Shown here piece by piece: positions 1 to 7,939 of a DNA stretch of 64,000 bases (its first letter is position 1; each line of letters starts with the position of its first letter). Under the pieces are notes generated by a model. The model made no database searches. It was given only the letters and a program-made list of their open reading frames with translations, and had not been told where the DNA came from. A program made the translations under genes and the position numbers. This DNA comes from JBAXTE01 sp037130365. Lineage in GTDB: Bacteria > Bacteroidota > Bacteroidia > Bacteroidales > WCHB1-69. Location: NCBI GenBank assembly GCA_037130365.1, contig JBAXTE010000012.1, positions 1 through 64,000 of the forward strand. The letters run 5' to 3'.

Positions 1-59
<59 letters not shown>

Positions 60-70
60 AATTGAGAATG

Positions 71-101
71 CAAAAGTACAACAAAAATTATTATCTCCAA
101 A
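71..101 (-). promoter_or_regulatory. Promoter of tRNA-Gly
   Basis: On the minus strand TTTG (98-101) is followed after 19 bases by TACTTTTG (71-78). This is the Bacteroidota primary-sigma consensus TTTG-N19-TAnnTTTG. The tRNA begins about 12 bases downstream. Confidence 0.8.
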
Positions 102-221
102 ATATTTAATTGATTTTTTAGAGTTTTTAATCTTACTTGCTAGTTTTCAAGCTTTTATTTTTATAGACAGATTTAGCGGCTATTAAAATTGGAAAAAAAC
201 AGTATTTTTTTTGAAAAATAT

Positions 222-251
222 TTTGCAGATAAAAAAAAAGTACTACCTTTG
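222..251 (+). promoter_or_regulatory. Promoter of tRNA-Gln
   Basis: TTTG at 222-225 and TACCTTTG at 244-251 are separated by 18 bases, and the tRNA starts 11 bases later. It diverges from the tRNA-Gly promoter. Confidence 0.8.
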
Positions 252-261
252 CAATCTCAAA

Positions 262-332
262 TGACCAATAGTGTAATGGTAGCACTGCAGTTTTTGGTAC
301 TGCCTGTCTAGGTTCGAATCCTGGTTGGTCAA
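262..332 (+). tRNA. tRNA-Gln (anticodon TTG)
   Basis: The acceptor strands TGACCAA and TTGGTCA pair fully. The anticodon arm GCAGT/ACTGC encloses the loop TTTTGGT with anticodon TTG. The T arm CTAGG/CCTGG encloses TTCGAAT. The CCA end is not encoded. A terminator hairpin follows directly. Confidence 0.95.
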
Positions 333-336
333 CACT

Positions 337-364
337 AAACTCTCACTCTTTGTGGGAGTTTTTT
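337..364 (+). terminator. Intrinsic terminator after tRNA-Gln
   Basis: A 10-bp stem (337-346 with 352-361, one G-T pair) with the 5-base loop TCTTT runs into a T tract. It separates the tRNA from the rimP operon. Confidence 0.85.
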
Positions 365-378
365 GTTTATTTGACATA

Positions 379-386
379 TAGGTTTG
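379..386 (+). promoter_or_regulatory. Possible -7 box of the rimP operon
   Basis: TAGGTTTG matches TAnnTTTG and lies 16 bases before the rimP ATG. No well spaced TTTG element is present upstream, so the call is tentative. Confidence 0.4.
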
Positions 387-401
387 ACGTAAATATTAAA
401 G

Positions 402-848
402 ATGATTAACAAAGAACAAATTTCACAATTAGCAACTACAGCAATCGCTGAATTAGATGTATATATTGCAGATATTTTAGTGAAATCTGATAATCGTATT
501 TTTGTGTTTTTAGAAGCAGATGGTCCTGTGCATATCGAAGACTGTATAATAGTAAGTAAATTTATCGAAAACAGTCTTGACCGCGATGTAGAAGATTTCG
601 AAATTAACGTTTCCTCGTATGGGGCTACTCAGCCACTAAAATTTCCTCGTCAATACATTAAAAATATTGGTAGAGATATTGAAATTACACTTAAAGATGA
701 ATCAGAGATTATTGGCGAAATTAAAGGTGCCAACGAAGAAGAAGTTACAGTAATGGTCGTTCCAAAAAAGAAGAAAGATCCATCACATCTTTGTAATATT
801 AAATATAATGAGATCATAGAGGCTAAGATAATGATTAGCTTTAAATAA
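402..848 (+). CDS. rimP: Ribosome maturation factor RimP
   Basis: The 148-residue product has the two-part RimP layout: an N-terminal alpha/beta domain of about 75 residues with the DCIIVSKFIE segment, then a C-terminal SH3-like barrel with the signature region GATQPLKFPRQYIKNIGR near residues 73-90. RimP binds the 30S subunit during late maturation. Length fits the family. It is the first gene of rimP-nusA-infB, an arrangement conserved across bacteria, with 29 bases to nusA. The identification rests on both sequence and context. Confidence 0.95.
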   Translation: MINKEQISQLATTAIAELDVYIADILVKSDNRIFVFLEADGPVHIEDCIIVSKFIENSLDRDVEDFEINVSSYGATQPLKFPRQYIKNIGRDIEITLKDESEIIGEIKGANEEEVTVMVVPKKKKDPSHLCNIKYNEIIEAKIMISFK

Positions 849-877
849 AAAATATAAACAAATAAAACTTTCTGATT

Positions 878-2116
878 ATGGAAGATGGTTTAAATTTAAT
901 TGAATCTTTTGCAGAGTTTAAAGATTTAAAAAATGTCGACAGAGAAACGTTGATGAAGATTCTTGAAGAAGCTTTTAGACATATGTTGCAAAAAAAATAC
1001 GGTCTTGAAGCTAAGTTTGATATTATTGTAAATATTGATAAAGGAGACTTAGAAATTTTACGCTATTTGATAATTGTTGATGATGTAGATTTAGAAGACG
1101 AAAATTTGCAAATTAAGTTATCAAATGCTATTAAAATTGAACCTGATTTTGAAGTAGGGGAAGAGTATATTGAGAAAATATATCTTAAAGATTTTGGCAG
1201 AAGAGAAATCTTGTCGTTGAGACAAAATTTAATGTCAAAAATTTTAGAGTTCGAAAAAGCTCAAGAATACGAAAAATACAAAGATAAAGTTGGCGAAGTT
1301 GTCGTTGGCGAAGTTTATCAAGCATGGAAAAAAGAAATTTTAGTGCTCGATGAAGAAGGTATTGAAATGGTATTGTCAAAAACAGAACAAATTCCTGCAG
1401 ATTTCTTCAAAAAAGGAGATTCTGTTCGGGCAGTTGTACTTAGTGTTGATATGAAAAATGGTGCTCCAATAATTATGCTTTCTCGTACTTCACCAATGTT
1501 CCTTGAGCGATTGATGGAACAAGAAATTCCAGAAGTTTATGATGGAGTTATCACTATTAAAAATATTGTAAGAGTTCCTGGCGAACGCGCTAAAGTTGCA
1601 GTTGAATCATACGACGACAGAATTGATCCAGTTGGTGCTTGCGTTGGGATGAAGGGAAGTAGAATTCATGGAATCGTTAGGGAATTACGTAATGAAAATA
1701 TTGATGTTATTAATTTTACTAGTAATGTTAAACTCTTTATTACCCGTGCGTTAAGTCCAGCTAAAATAACTTCAATTGATATTGATGAGACTAATCGGAA
1801 AGCAGATGTGTTTATGAAACCAGATCAAGTTTCATTAGCAATTGGCAAAGGTGGTTATAATATTAAGCTCGCAAGCAAACTCACCGGATTTGCAATTGAT
1901 GTTTATAGAGATGGTGACGACGAAAATGAAGATATCGATTTACAAGAATTTAGCGATGAAATCGATCAATGGATTATTGATGTTCTTAAAGGAATTGGAT
2001 GTGATACAGCAAAAAGTGTATTAGATTTAACGGTAGAAGAATTAATCAGTAGAACTGACCTCGAAGTAGAGACAATCGAGGAAATTGTTAGAATAATTAA
2101 ACAAGAATTCGAATAA
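878..2116 (+). CDS. nusA: Transcription termination/antitermination factor NusA
   Basis: The 412-residue protein shows the NusA order: an N-terminal RNA-polymerase-binding domain (about 1-130), an S1 domain (about 133-200, beginning near VGEVVVGEV), and two KH domains, with the KH1 motif GACVGMKGSRIHGIVREL near residues 252-269 and GKGGYNIKLASKLTG in KH2. A short acidic C-terminal tail follows. NusA binds elongating RNA polymerase and modulates pausing and termination. It is the second gene of the operon and ends 58 bases before the corrected infB start. Confidence 0.95.
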   Translation: MEDGLNLIESFAEFKDLKNVDRETLMKILEEAFRHMLQKKYGLEAKFDIIVNIDKGDLEILRYLIIVDDVDLEDENLQIKLSNAIKIEPDFEVGEEYIEKIYLKDFGRREILSLRQNLMSKILEFEKAQEYEKYKDKVGEVVVGEVYQAWKKEILVLDEEGIEMVLSKTEQIPADFFKKGDSVRAVVLSVDMKNGAPIIMLSRTSPMFLERLMEQEIPEVYDGVITIKNIVRVPGERAKVAVESYDDRIDPVGACVGMKGSRIHGIVRELRNENIDVINFTSNVKLFITRALSPAKITSIDIDETNRKADVFMKPDQVSLAIGKGGYNIKLASKLTGFAIDVYRDGDDENEDIDLQEFSDEIDQWIIDVLKGIGCDTAKSVLDLTVEELISRTDLEVETIEEIVRIIKQEFE

Positions 2117-2121
2117 AAACG

Positions 2122-2129
2122 TATCTTTG
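2122..2129 (+). promoter_or_regulatory. Probable internal promoter of infB (-7 box)
   Basis: TATCTTTG, the commonest -7 form in this window, lies between nusA and infB. The longest infB reading frame starts at a TTG inside this box, which argues against that start. No good TTTG element is visible at the expected upstream distance, so strength is uncertain. Confidence 0.5.
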
Positions 2130-2174
2130 CATATAATTTTGGAACAGAATAAAGAAGAATTAAGGAATATTAGC

Positions 2175-5100
2175 ATGGGAGATCCCAATAAAAAAAGGCT
2201 TGGTAAGGTTGCGCAAGAATTTAACGTTTCAACAGAAAAGATTGTAGATCTTCTGAAAAAGAAAAATTACAATCTAGAAAACAACGCAAACGCTAAACTC
2301 GATGAGAATATGTATTCGATTCTAGTTAAGGAATATGCTGGAGATCGGAAAGTTAAAGAAGAAGCTCAGAGAAAAAATTTCGATATGTCGAAAAAAAATG
2401 AGCCAATCGCGCCAGTTAAGCCAGCCGTTGTTGAACCTGAGCCCGTTGAAGAACGTGAGGTTTTTATTAAATCCAACACAATTGAAATCAGCGTCCCAAT
2501 TATTGAAAGTCCTAAAATTATTGGAAAACTCGACCTCGATAAGCCCAAAGCTGTGTTTACTAATGATGCTTCCGAAAATTCAAAAAAAACTGCTCCTGCC
2601 GTAGATTCCGAGAAACCAAAAGCTGAAAAAGCTAGTGCTACTAAGAAAGGTGCTGTCGATTCTGATTCTAAAACAATTGGTGATAATGAGGAATCTTTAC
2701 CTAAATCTAAATCGTCTAAAGCAGAAGTAAAATCAAATATTAAATCGGTTGGTTTTCTTAATCTTGATACAATCAATTCAAAAACGAAGCCTGCTAAAAA
2801 GAATGAAGAGCAACTTCGTAATGAGATTGAAAAAAGAAATGCGGTTACCGAAAAAATTGTTTTAGAAGAACAACAACGTCAGGAAAAGGAAAATGTTCCT
2901 CAAAATATTACTACAGATCAACCCAATACAATAAATAGTGACGTTCCGACTGAAGATGTCTATAAAATGAAAATTCAGAAGCTCGAAGGTCCTAAAATTA
3001 TGGGAAAACTCGATCTCGATACCATTAAAAAGCCAGTTGCAAAATCGGATGGACAATCGTATAGAGGCGAAGATAGAAATAAAAAACGCAGAAAACGTAT
3101 TCCTCAACCTGGTCAACCTGGACAATCTGGTCAAACTACTCAAGGTGGTCAACCTGGACAGCAAAATCAACCACGGCCTGCAAATACTCAACAAAATAAT
3201 AACAACGGGCAATCACAAAACAGGAATAATCCTCGCCCTGCAGATGGTAATAGACCTGCTCGTCCAGCAAATACAGGAACTCAACAAGGTCCAAATAATC
3301 GTCCAGCAAACACTGGTGGAAATACACAACAAGGTCCTAATAATCGCCCAGCAAATACTGGGGGTGCTCAACAAGGTCCAAATAATCGCCCAGCAAACAC
3401 TGGTGGCACACAACAAGGTCCAAATAATAGACCTGGTGGTGGAAATAATTATCAAGGAGGCTCGCAAAATAGAGGTGGAAGTAGACCAGCATCGTCGGGA
3501 ACAGGGAATAACCGTTTTAATAAAAATGCTCCAGCAAAAGATGTTAAAAAAGTTGAGTTAACCGACGAAGAAATCCAACGTCAAATTAAAGAAACTCTTG
3601 CTCGTTTAGGCCCTTCAGGAAAATCAAAAGCATCTAAGCACCGTCGTGATAAACGACAAATGATTAGTCAAAAGACTTCTGATCAATTAAGTAGCGATCA
3701 ATTAGAAAAGAAAGTAATTAAAGTTGCTGAATTTCTTACTGCAAATGAATTAGCGAATCTTATGAGCGTTCCAGTTACTCAAATTATTTCGATTTGTATG
3801 AGTATTGGACTTTTCGTATCCATTAACCAACGTTTAGATGCAGAAACAATCACATTATTAGTTGATGAATTTGGCTTCTCTGTTCAGTTTATTGGTGCAG
3901 ATACCGAAATTGAAACTGAAGAAGAAATAGACGATCCAGAAGATTTAATTCACCGTTCACCTATTGTGACTGTAATGGGTCACGTAGATCATGGTAAAAC
4001 TTCGTTACTCGATTATATTCGTAAAGCAAATGTAATCGCCGGAGAAGCGGGTGGAATTACTCAACATATTGGTGCTTACGAAGTTAAACACGAAAGTGGA
4101 AAACGTATTACATTTTTAGATACTCCTGGTCACGAAGCTTTTACAGCAATGCGTGCTCGTGGTGCTAAAATTACAGATATCGCAATTATTGTAATTGCTG
4201 CTGATGATTCAATCATGCCTCAAACCAAGGAAGCGATAAATCATGCTCAAGCTGCTGATGTTCCTATGATTTTTGCCATTAATAAAGTGGATAAACCGAA
4301 TGCTAATCCAGAGAAAATTAGAGAAGGTTTGTCGCAAATGAATATTCTAGTTGAAGAATGGGGTGGTAAATTTCAATGTCAAGAAATATCTGCCAAAAAA
4401 GGTATTAATATAGATTTGTTATTAGAAAAAGTGCTTATCGAAGCAGAAATGCTTGAACTTAAAGCAAACCCAAAACGACTTGCAAACGGTACAGTTATCG
4501 AATCATCGTTAGATAAAGGAAAAGGCTATGTAGCGAAAGTTCTTATTCAAAATGGTACATTAAAAGTTGGTGATACCGTTGTTGCAGGTACTGCTATTGG
4601 TAAGGTGAAAGCAATGTTTAACGAGCGAAATGCACCTTTAAAAGATGCAGGTCCATCCGTTCCAGTAATGCTTTTAGGTTTGAATGCAGCTCCTCAAGCT
4701 GGTGACACTTTTAAAGTTTATAAAGATGAACATGAAGCAAAAAATATAGCGAATAAACGTGCTCAGTTAATGCGTGAACAAGGCATCAGAACTCAAAAAC
4801 ATATTACGTTAGATGAAATTGGTCGTCGTATTGCAATTGGCGATTTCAAAGAATTAAATGTAATTGTGAAGGGTGATGTTGATGGTTCAGTTGAAGCATT
4901 ATCAGATTCATTATTGAAATTATCTGCTTCTCAAGTTCAAGTAAATGTTATTCATAAGTCAGTTGGTTCTGTAACTGAATCTGACGTGTTATTAGCATCT
5001 GCTTCGAATGCGATTATTATTGCATTCCAGGTTCGTCCTTCACCTCAAGCTCGTAAACTTGCTGAAATTGAAGAAATTGACATCCGTACTTATTCAATTA

Positions 5101-5462
5101 TCTATAACGCGATAAATGAAATTAAAGACGCAATCGAAGGAATGTTATCTCCTGAAATTCAAGAAAAAATAGTTTGTAATATCGAAGTTAGAGAAATATT
5201 TAATATTACTAAAGTAGGTACTATTGCTGGTTGTATGGTTCTTGACGGAAAAATTAATCGCAATACTAAAATTCGTGTAATTCGTAATGGAATTGTTGTT
5301 TATAGCGGTAAACTAGCCTCCTTAAAACGTTTTAAAGATGAAGTGAAGGAAGTATTTGCTGGTCAGGATTGTGGACTAGATATCGAAAAGTATAACGACA
5401 TCCAAGTCAACGACATTATTGAAGGCTACGATGAAATAGAAGTTAAACGTACACTCAAGTAA
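2175..5462 (+). CDS. infB: Translation initiation factor IF-2
   Basis: IF-2 brings initiator tRNA to the 30S subunit in a GTP-dependent step. The ATG at 2175, preceded by AAGGA at 2162-2166, gives about 1095 residues. An upstream TTG at 2127 belongs to a -7 box. An IF2_N helix-turn-helix segment (GKVAQEFNVSTEKIVDLLKK) opens the protein. It is followed by about 450 residues of charged and then Q/N/G/P-rich low complexity, including four QQGPNNRP repeats. The GTPase domain begins with GHVDHGKT at residues 602-609, with DTPGHE and NKVD motifs. EF-Tu-like domain 2, IF-2 domain 3 and the C-terminal tRNA-binding barrel follow. The N-terminal region is long even for this phylum. Confidence 0.96.
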   Translation: MGDPNKKRLGKVAQEFNVSTEKIVDLLKKKNYNLENNANAKLDENMYSILVKEYAGDRKVKEEAQRKNFDMSKKNEPIAPVKPAVVEPEPVEEREVFIKSNTIEISVPIIESPKIIGKLDLDKPKAVFTNDASENSKKTAPAVDSEKPKAEKASATKKGAVDSDSKTIGDNEESLPKSKSSKAEVKSNIKSVGFLNLDTINSKTKPAKKNEEQLRNEIEKRNAVTEKIVLEEQQRQEKENVPQNITTDQPNTINSDVPTEDVYKMKIQKLEGPKIMGKLDLDTIKKPVAKSDGQSYRGEDRNKKRRKRIPQPGQPGQSGQTTQGGQPGQQNQPRPANTQQNNNNGQSQNRNNPRPADGNRPARPANTGTQQGPNNRPANTGGNTQQGPNNRPANTGGAQQGPNNRPANTGGTQQGPNNRPGGGNNYQGGSQNRGGSRPASSGTGNNRFNKNAPAKDVKKVELTDEEIQRQIKETLARLGPSGKSKASKHRRDKRQMISQKTSDQLSSDQLEKKVIKVAEFLTANELANLMSVPVTQIISICMSIGLFVSINQRLDAETITLLVDEFGFSVQFIGADTEIETEEEIDDPEDLIHRSPIVTVMGHVDHGKTSLLDYIRKANVIAGEAGGITQHIGAYEVKHESGKRITFLDTPGHEAFTAMRARGAKITDIAIIVIAADDSIMPQTKEAINHAQAADVPMIFAINKVDKPNANPEKIREGLSQMNILVEEWGGKFQCQEISAKKGINIDLLLEKVLIEAEMLELKANPKRLANGTVIESSLDKGKGYVAKVLIQNGTLKVGDTVVAGTAIGKVKAMFNERNAPLKDAGPSVPVMLLGLNAAPQAGDTFKVYKDEHEAKNIANKRAQLMREQGIRTQKHITLDEIGRRIAIGDFKELNVIVKGDVDGSVEALSDSLLKLSASQVQVNVIHKSVGSVTESDVLLASASNAIIIAFQVRPSPQARKLAEIEEIDIRTYSIIYNAINEIKDAIEGMLSPEIQEKIVCNIEVREIFNITKVGTIAGCMVLDGKINRNTKIRVIRNGIVVYSGKLASLKRFKDEVKEVFAGQDCGLDIEKYNDIQVNDIIEGYDEIEVKRTLK
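3270..3440 (+). repeat. In-frame QQGPNNRP repeats in infB
   Basis: Four imperfect copies of a 39-45 base unit encode NTGG(x)QQGPNNRPA. They lie in the disordered linker between IF2_N and the GTPase domain. DNA similarity between copies suggests slippage or recombination. Confidence 0.8.
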
Positions 5463-5479
5463 TTGAAGAAAATTTGATT

Positions 5480-5516
5480 CAAGAAAAACGCATTAATCAT
5501 GCGTTTTTCTTGTTTT
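5480..5516 (+). terminator. Terminator of the rimP-nusA-infB operon
   Basis: A perfect 13-bp stem (5480-5492 with 5500-5512) with a 7-base loop is followed by TTTT. It starts 18 bases after the infB stop. Confidence 0.9.
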
Positions 5517-5570
5517 ATAGAGAATTTTATGAGGGTAATCTAATATTTTTATAATTGAAAATCTTTTTTC

Positions 5571-5578
5571 TATCTTTG
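5571..5578 (+). promoter_or_regulatory. -7 box upstream of the M3 peptidase gene
   Basis: TATCTTTG lies 44 bases before the ATG and downstream of the infB terminator. A TTG at 5555-5557 is closer than the usual spacing. Confidence 0.55.
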
Positions 5579-5621
5579 CATATTGTGATTCACTATTATT
5601 AAAAGCAAATATATTTAAACA

Positions 5622-7727
5622 ATGAAAAAAACAGTTCTTTCTATGGTAATTCTTACATTACTTTCTAGTGCTAGTTTAATAGCACAAAACATCGAAGAGA
5701 ACCCATTGGTAAAACCTTGGAGTACTCCTTTTGAAACACCTCCTTTTGATAAGATTAAAGCCGAGCATTATGTGCCTGCATTTAAACATGCTATAAAATT
5801 GGCAAAAGAAGAAATTAGGCTAGTTAAACAAACTAAAGCATTGCCTAATTTTGAAAATACAATTGTTGCTATTGAACATAGTGGCTCTTTGCTTTCTAGA
5901 GTAAGTAATGTCTTTTTCAATATGATTGAAGCTGATGCAACTGAAGAACTTCAGAAAATTGCTTATGAGATTTCCCCAATTGTTACAGAATATAGTAATG
6001 ATATTAATTTAGATCCAATTCTATTTCAGCGTGTTAAAGCCGTTTATGCTCAAAAGAAAACCTTGAAATTATCAGCTGAACAATCTATGCTACTCGAAAA
6101 GACATATCGTGGATTTGTTCGTAATGGAGCTAATTTAACTGAAGAACAAAAAACTGTTTACCGAACAATTTCTAACGAGCTTTCCGATATTTCTCTGAAA
6201 TTTAAAGATAACCTGCTTAAAGAAACTAGCTCATTCTTATTAGAAATTACAGATAAAAATGATTTAAAAGGACTTCCAGAAAGTGCTATAGCTATGGCAG
6301 AAATGACTGCTAAAAACAAAGGTAAAAGTGGATGGGCTTTTGATTTATCTGCTCCAAGTTTTGGCGCATTTATGAAATATGCCGAAAACCGCGATTTACG
6401 CAAGAAAATGTTTATGGCATACACCACCCGTTGCTTTAAAGGAAACGAAAGCGATAACTCAAAAATAATTATCCGATTTGCTGATTTAAGATTGCAAATG
6501 GCAAATCTATTAGGATTTAAAACCTATGCAGATTATGTGCTCGAAGAACGTATGGCTCAATCGTCTGAAAAAGTGAATACATTCTTGCAAAAATTATTAG
6601 ACGCTTCATTAGACGCAGCTAGAGCTGATGTAAAAGAATTACAAGAATATGCTGCGAAACAAGGCCTTACAGATCCTCTTCAACGTTGGGATTGGTCGTT
6701 TTATACTGAAAAACTTATCAATGCAAAGTTTCAAATTAACGATGAATTATTAAAACCATATTTTGAACTAGAAAAAGTTAAAAAAGGAGTGTTTTTGCTT
6801 GCAAACAAACTCTATGGCTTAAACTTTAAACCAAACACCAAAATTGCGACCTATAACGCAGATGTAACTACTTACGAAGTTACAGATCAAAATGGAAAAT
6901 TCTTAGCTATCCTTTACCTTGACTTCTTCCCTCGTGAAACCAAAAGTAATGGTGCTTGGATGACTGTTTTTAGAGAACAATATAAAATGAATGGGGTAGA
7001 TCATCGTCCTTTGGTTCAGATAGTTACTAACTTTACTAAACCAACAGCAGACAAGCCTGCCTTGCTTACTTTTGACGAAGTGAATACATTCTTACACGAA
7101 TTTGGTCACGCTCTGCATGGAATGTTATCCGATGTTACCTATGCAAGTCTTGCAGGAACAAGTGTTTACCGCGATTTTGTTGAACTTCCTTCTCAAATTA
7201 TGGAAAACTTTACAGCAGAAAAACAATTCTTAGATTTATTTGCCCGTCATTATAAAACGAATCAACTAATTCCTGCTGAACTAATCAAAAAAATTAAAGA
7301 ATATAATAACTTTCAATCTGGATATCAATCTGTTCGTCAATTATCTTTTGCGATGAATGATATGTCTTGGCATTCAATCACTGAGCCAATATCTGTTTCT
7401 GTTAGTGATTTTGAAAAGAAAGCTATCTCTAAAACAGTATTGTTGCCAGAGGCTGAAGGTGCAAATATGAGCGTTTCATTTAGTCATATTTTTGATGGTG
7501 GTTATGCTGCAGGATACTACAGTTATAAATGGGCTGAAGTATTAGATGCAGATGCATTCTCACTTTTCCAAAAAAATGGAATATTTAATAAAGCAACTGC
7601 TGCTTCTTTCCGGAAAAATATTCTAACCCGTGGAGGTACCGAACATCCAATGGCACTTTATCTTAGATTTAGAGGTCAAGAGCCAACCATCGATGCTTTA
7701 CTCAAAAGAAGCGGATTAAAAAAATAA
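5622..7727 (+). CDS. Secreted M3-family zinc metallopeptidase (peptidyl-dipeptidase Dcp-like)
   Basis: The 701-residue product starts with a signal peptide (residues 1 to about 21, ending SLIAQ), so it is exported. The M3 zinc motif HEFGH is at residues 492-496, with catalytic E493. E521 lies 29 residues after H492, the spacing expected for the third zinc ligand. The C-terminal segment with DGGYAAGYYSYKWAEV is typical of M3 enzymes. Members of this family trim oligopeptides, and the Dcp branch removes C-terminal dipeptides. Length matches Dcp. It stands alone between two terminators. Distinguishing Dcp from oligopeptidase A specificity is not possible from sequence alone. Confidence 0.93.
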   Translation: MKKTVLSMVILTLLSSASLIAQNIEENPLVKPWSTPFETPPFDKIKAEHYVPAFKHAIKLAKEEIRLVKQTKALPNFENTIVAIEHSGSLLSRVSNVFFNMIEADATEELQKIAYEISPIVTEYSNDINLDPILFQRVKAVYAQKKTLKLSAEQSMLLEKTYRGFVRNGANLTEEQKTVYRTISNELSDISLKFKDNLLKETSSFLLEITDKNDLKGLPESAIAMAEMTAKNKGKSGWAFDLSAPSFGAFMKYAENRDLRKKMFMAYTTRCFKGNESDNSKIIIRFADLRLQMANLLGFKTYADYVLEERMAQSSEKVNTFLQKLLDASLDAARADVKELQEYAAKQGLTDPLQRWDWSFYTEKLINAKFQINDELLKPYFELEKVKKGVFLLANKLYGLNFKPNTKIATYNADVTTYEVTDQNGKFLAILYLDFFPRETKSNGAWMTVFREQYKMNGVDHRPLVQIVTNFTKPTADKPALLTFDEVNTFLHEFGHALHGMLSDVTYASLAGTSVYRDFVELPSQIMENFTAEKQFLDLFARHYKTNQLIPAELIKKIKEYNNFQSGYQSVRQLSFAMNDMSWHSITEPISVSVSDFEKKAISKTVLLPEAEGANMSVSFSHIFDGGYAAGYYSYKWAEVLDADAFSLFQKNGIFNKATAASFRKNILTRGGTEHPMALYLRFRGQEPTIDALLKRSGLKK

Positions 7728-7747
7728 AATTTATATTGCATAATTTT

Positions 7748-7785
7748 AAACGGAGTCTCTTTGATTTAAGGGACTCCGTTTATTG
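7748..7785 (+). terminator. Terminator after the M3 peptidase gene
   Basis: A 14-bp stem (7748-7761 with 7768-7781, one wobble pair) with a 6-base loop is followed by a T-rich run. Confidence 0.88.
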
Positions 7786-7875
7786 TTTAAACCAATTCTA
7801 TAAACAGAATTATAATAACATTTGATAGTTTGAAAAGTTAACTAAATCTTAATAGGTTAATAAAACATTTTTTTT

Positions 7876-7883
7876 TAATTTTG
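7876..7883 (+). promoter_or_regulatory. -7 box upstream of ppdK
   Basis: TAATTTTG matches TAnnTTTG and lies 56 bases before the ppdK ATG. No clear TTTG element is seen at the standard distance. Confidence 0.45.
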
Positions 7884-7939
7884 CTCTTTAAAAATTTAGC
7901 GAAGATAAATATCTAATAAACAATATAAAAAGAGAAAAA

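Noticed and set aside
3037..3561. Second plus-strand frame of 174 codons inside infB
   Set aside because: It lies in the low-complexity repeats of infB and has no family resemblance or start signal.
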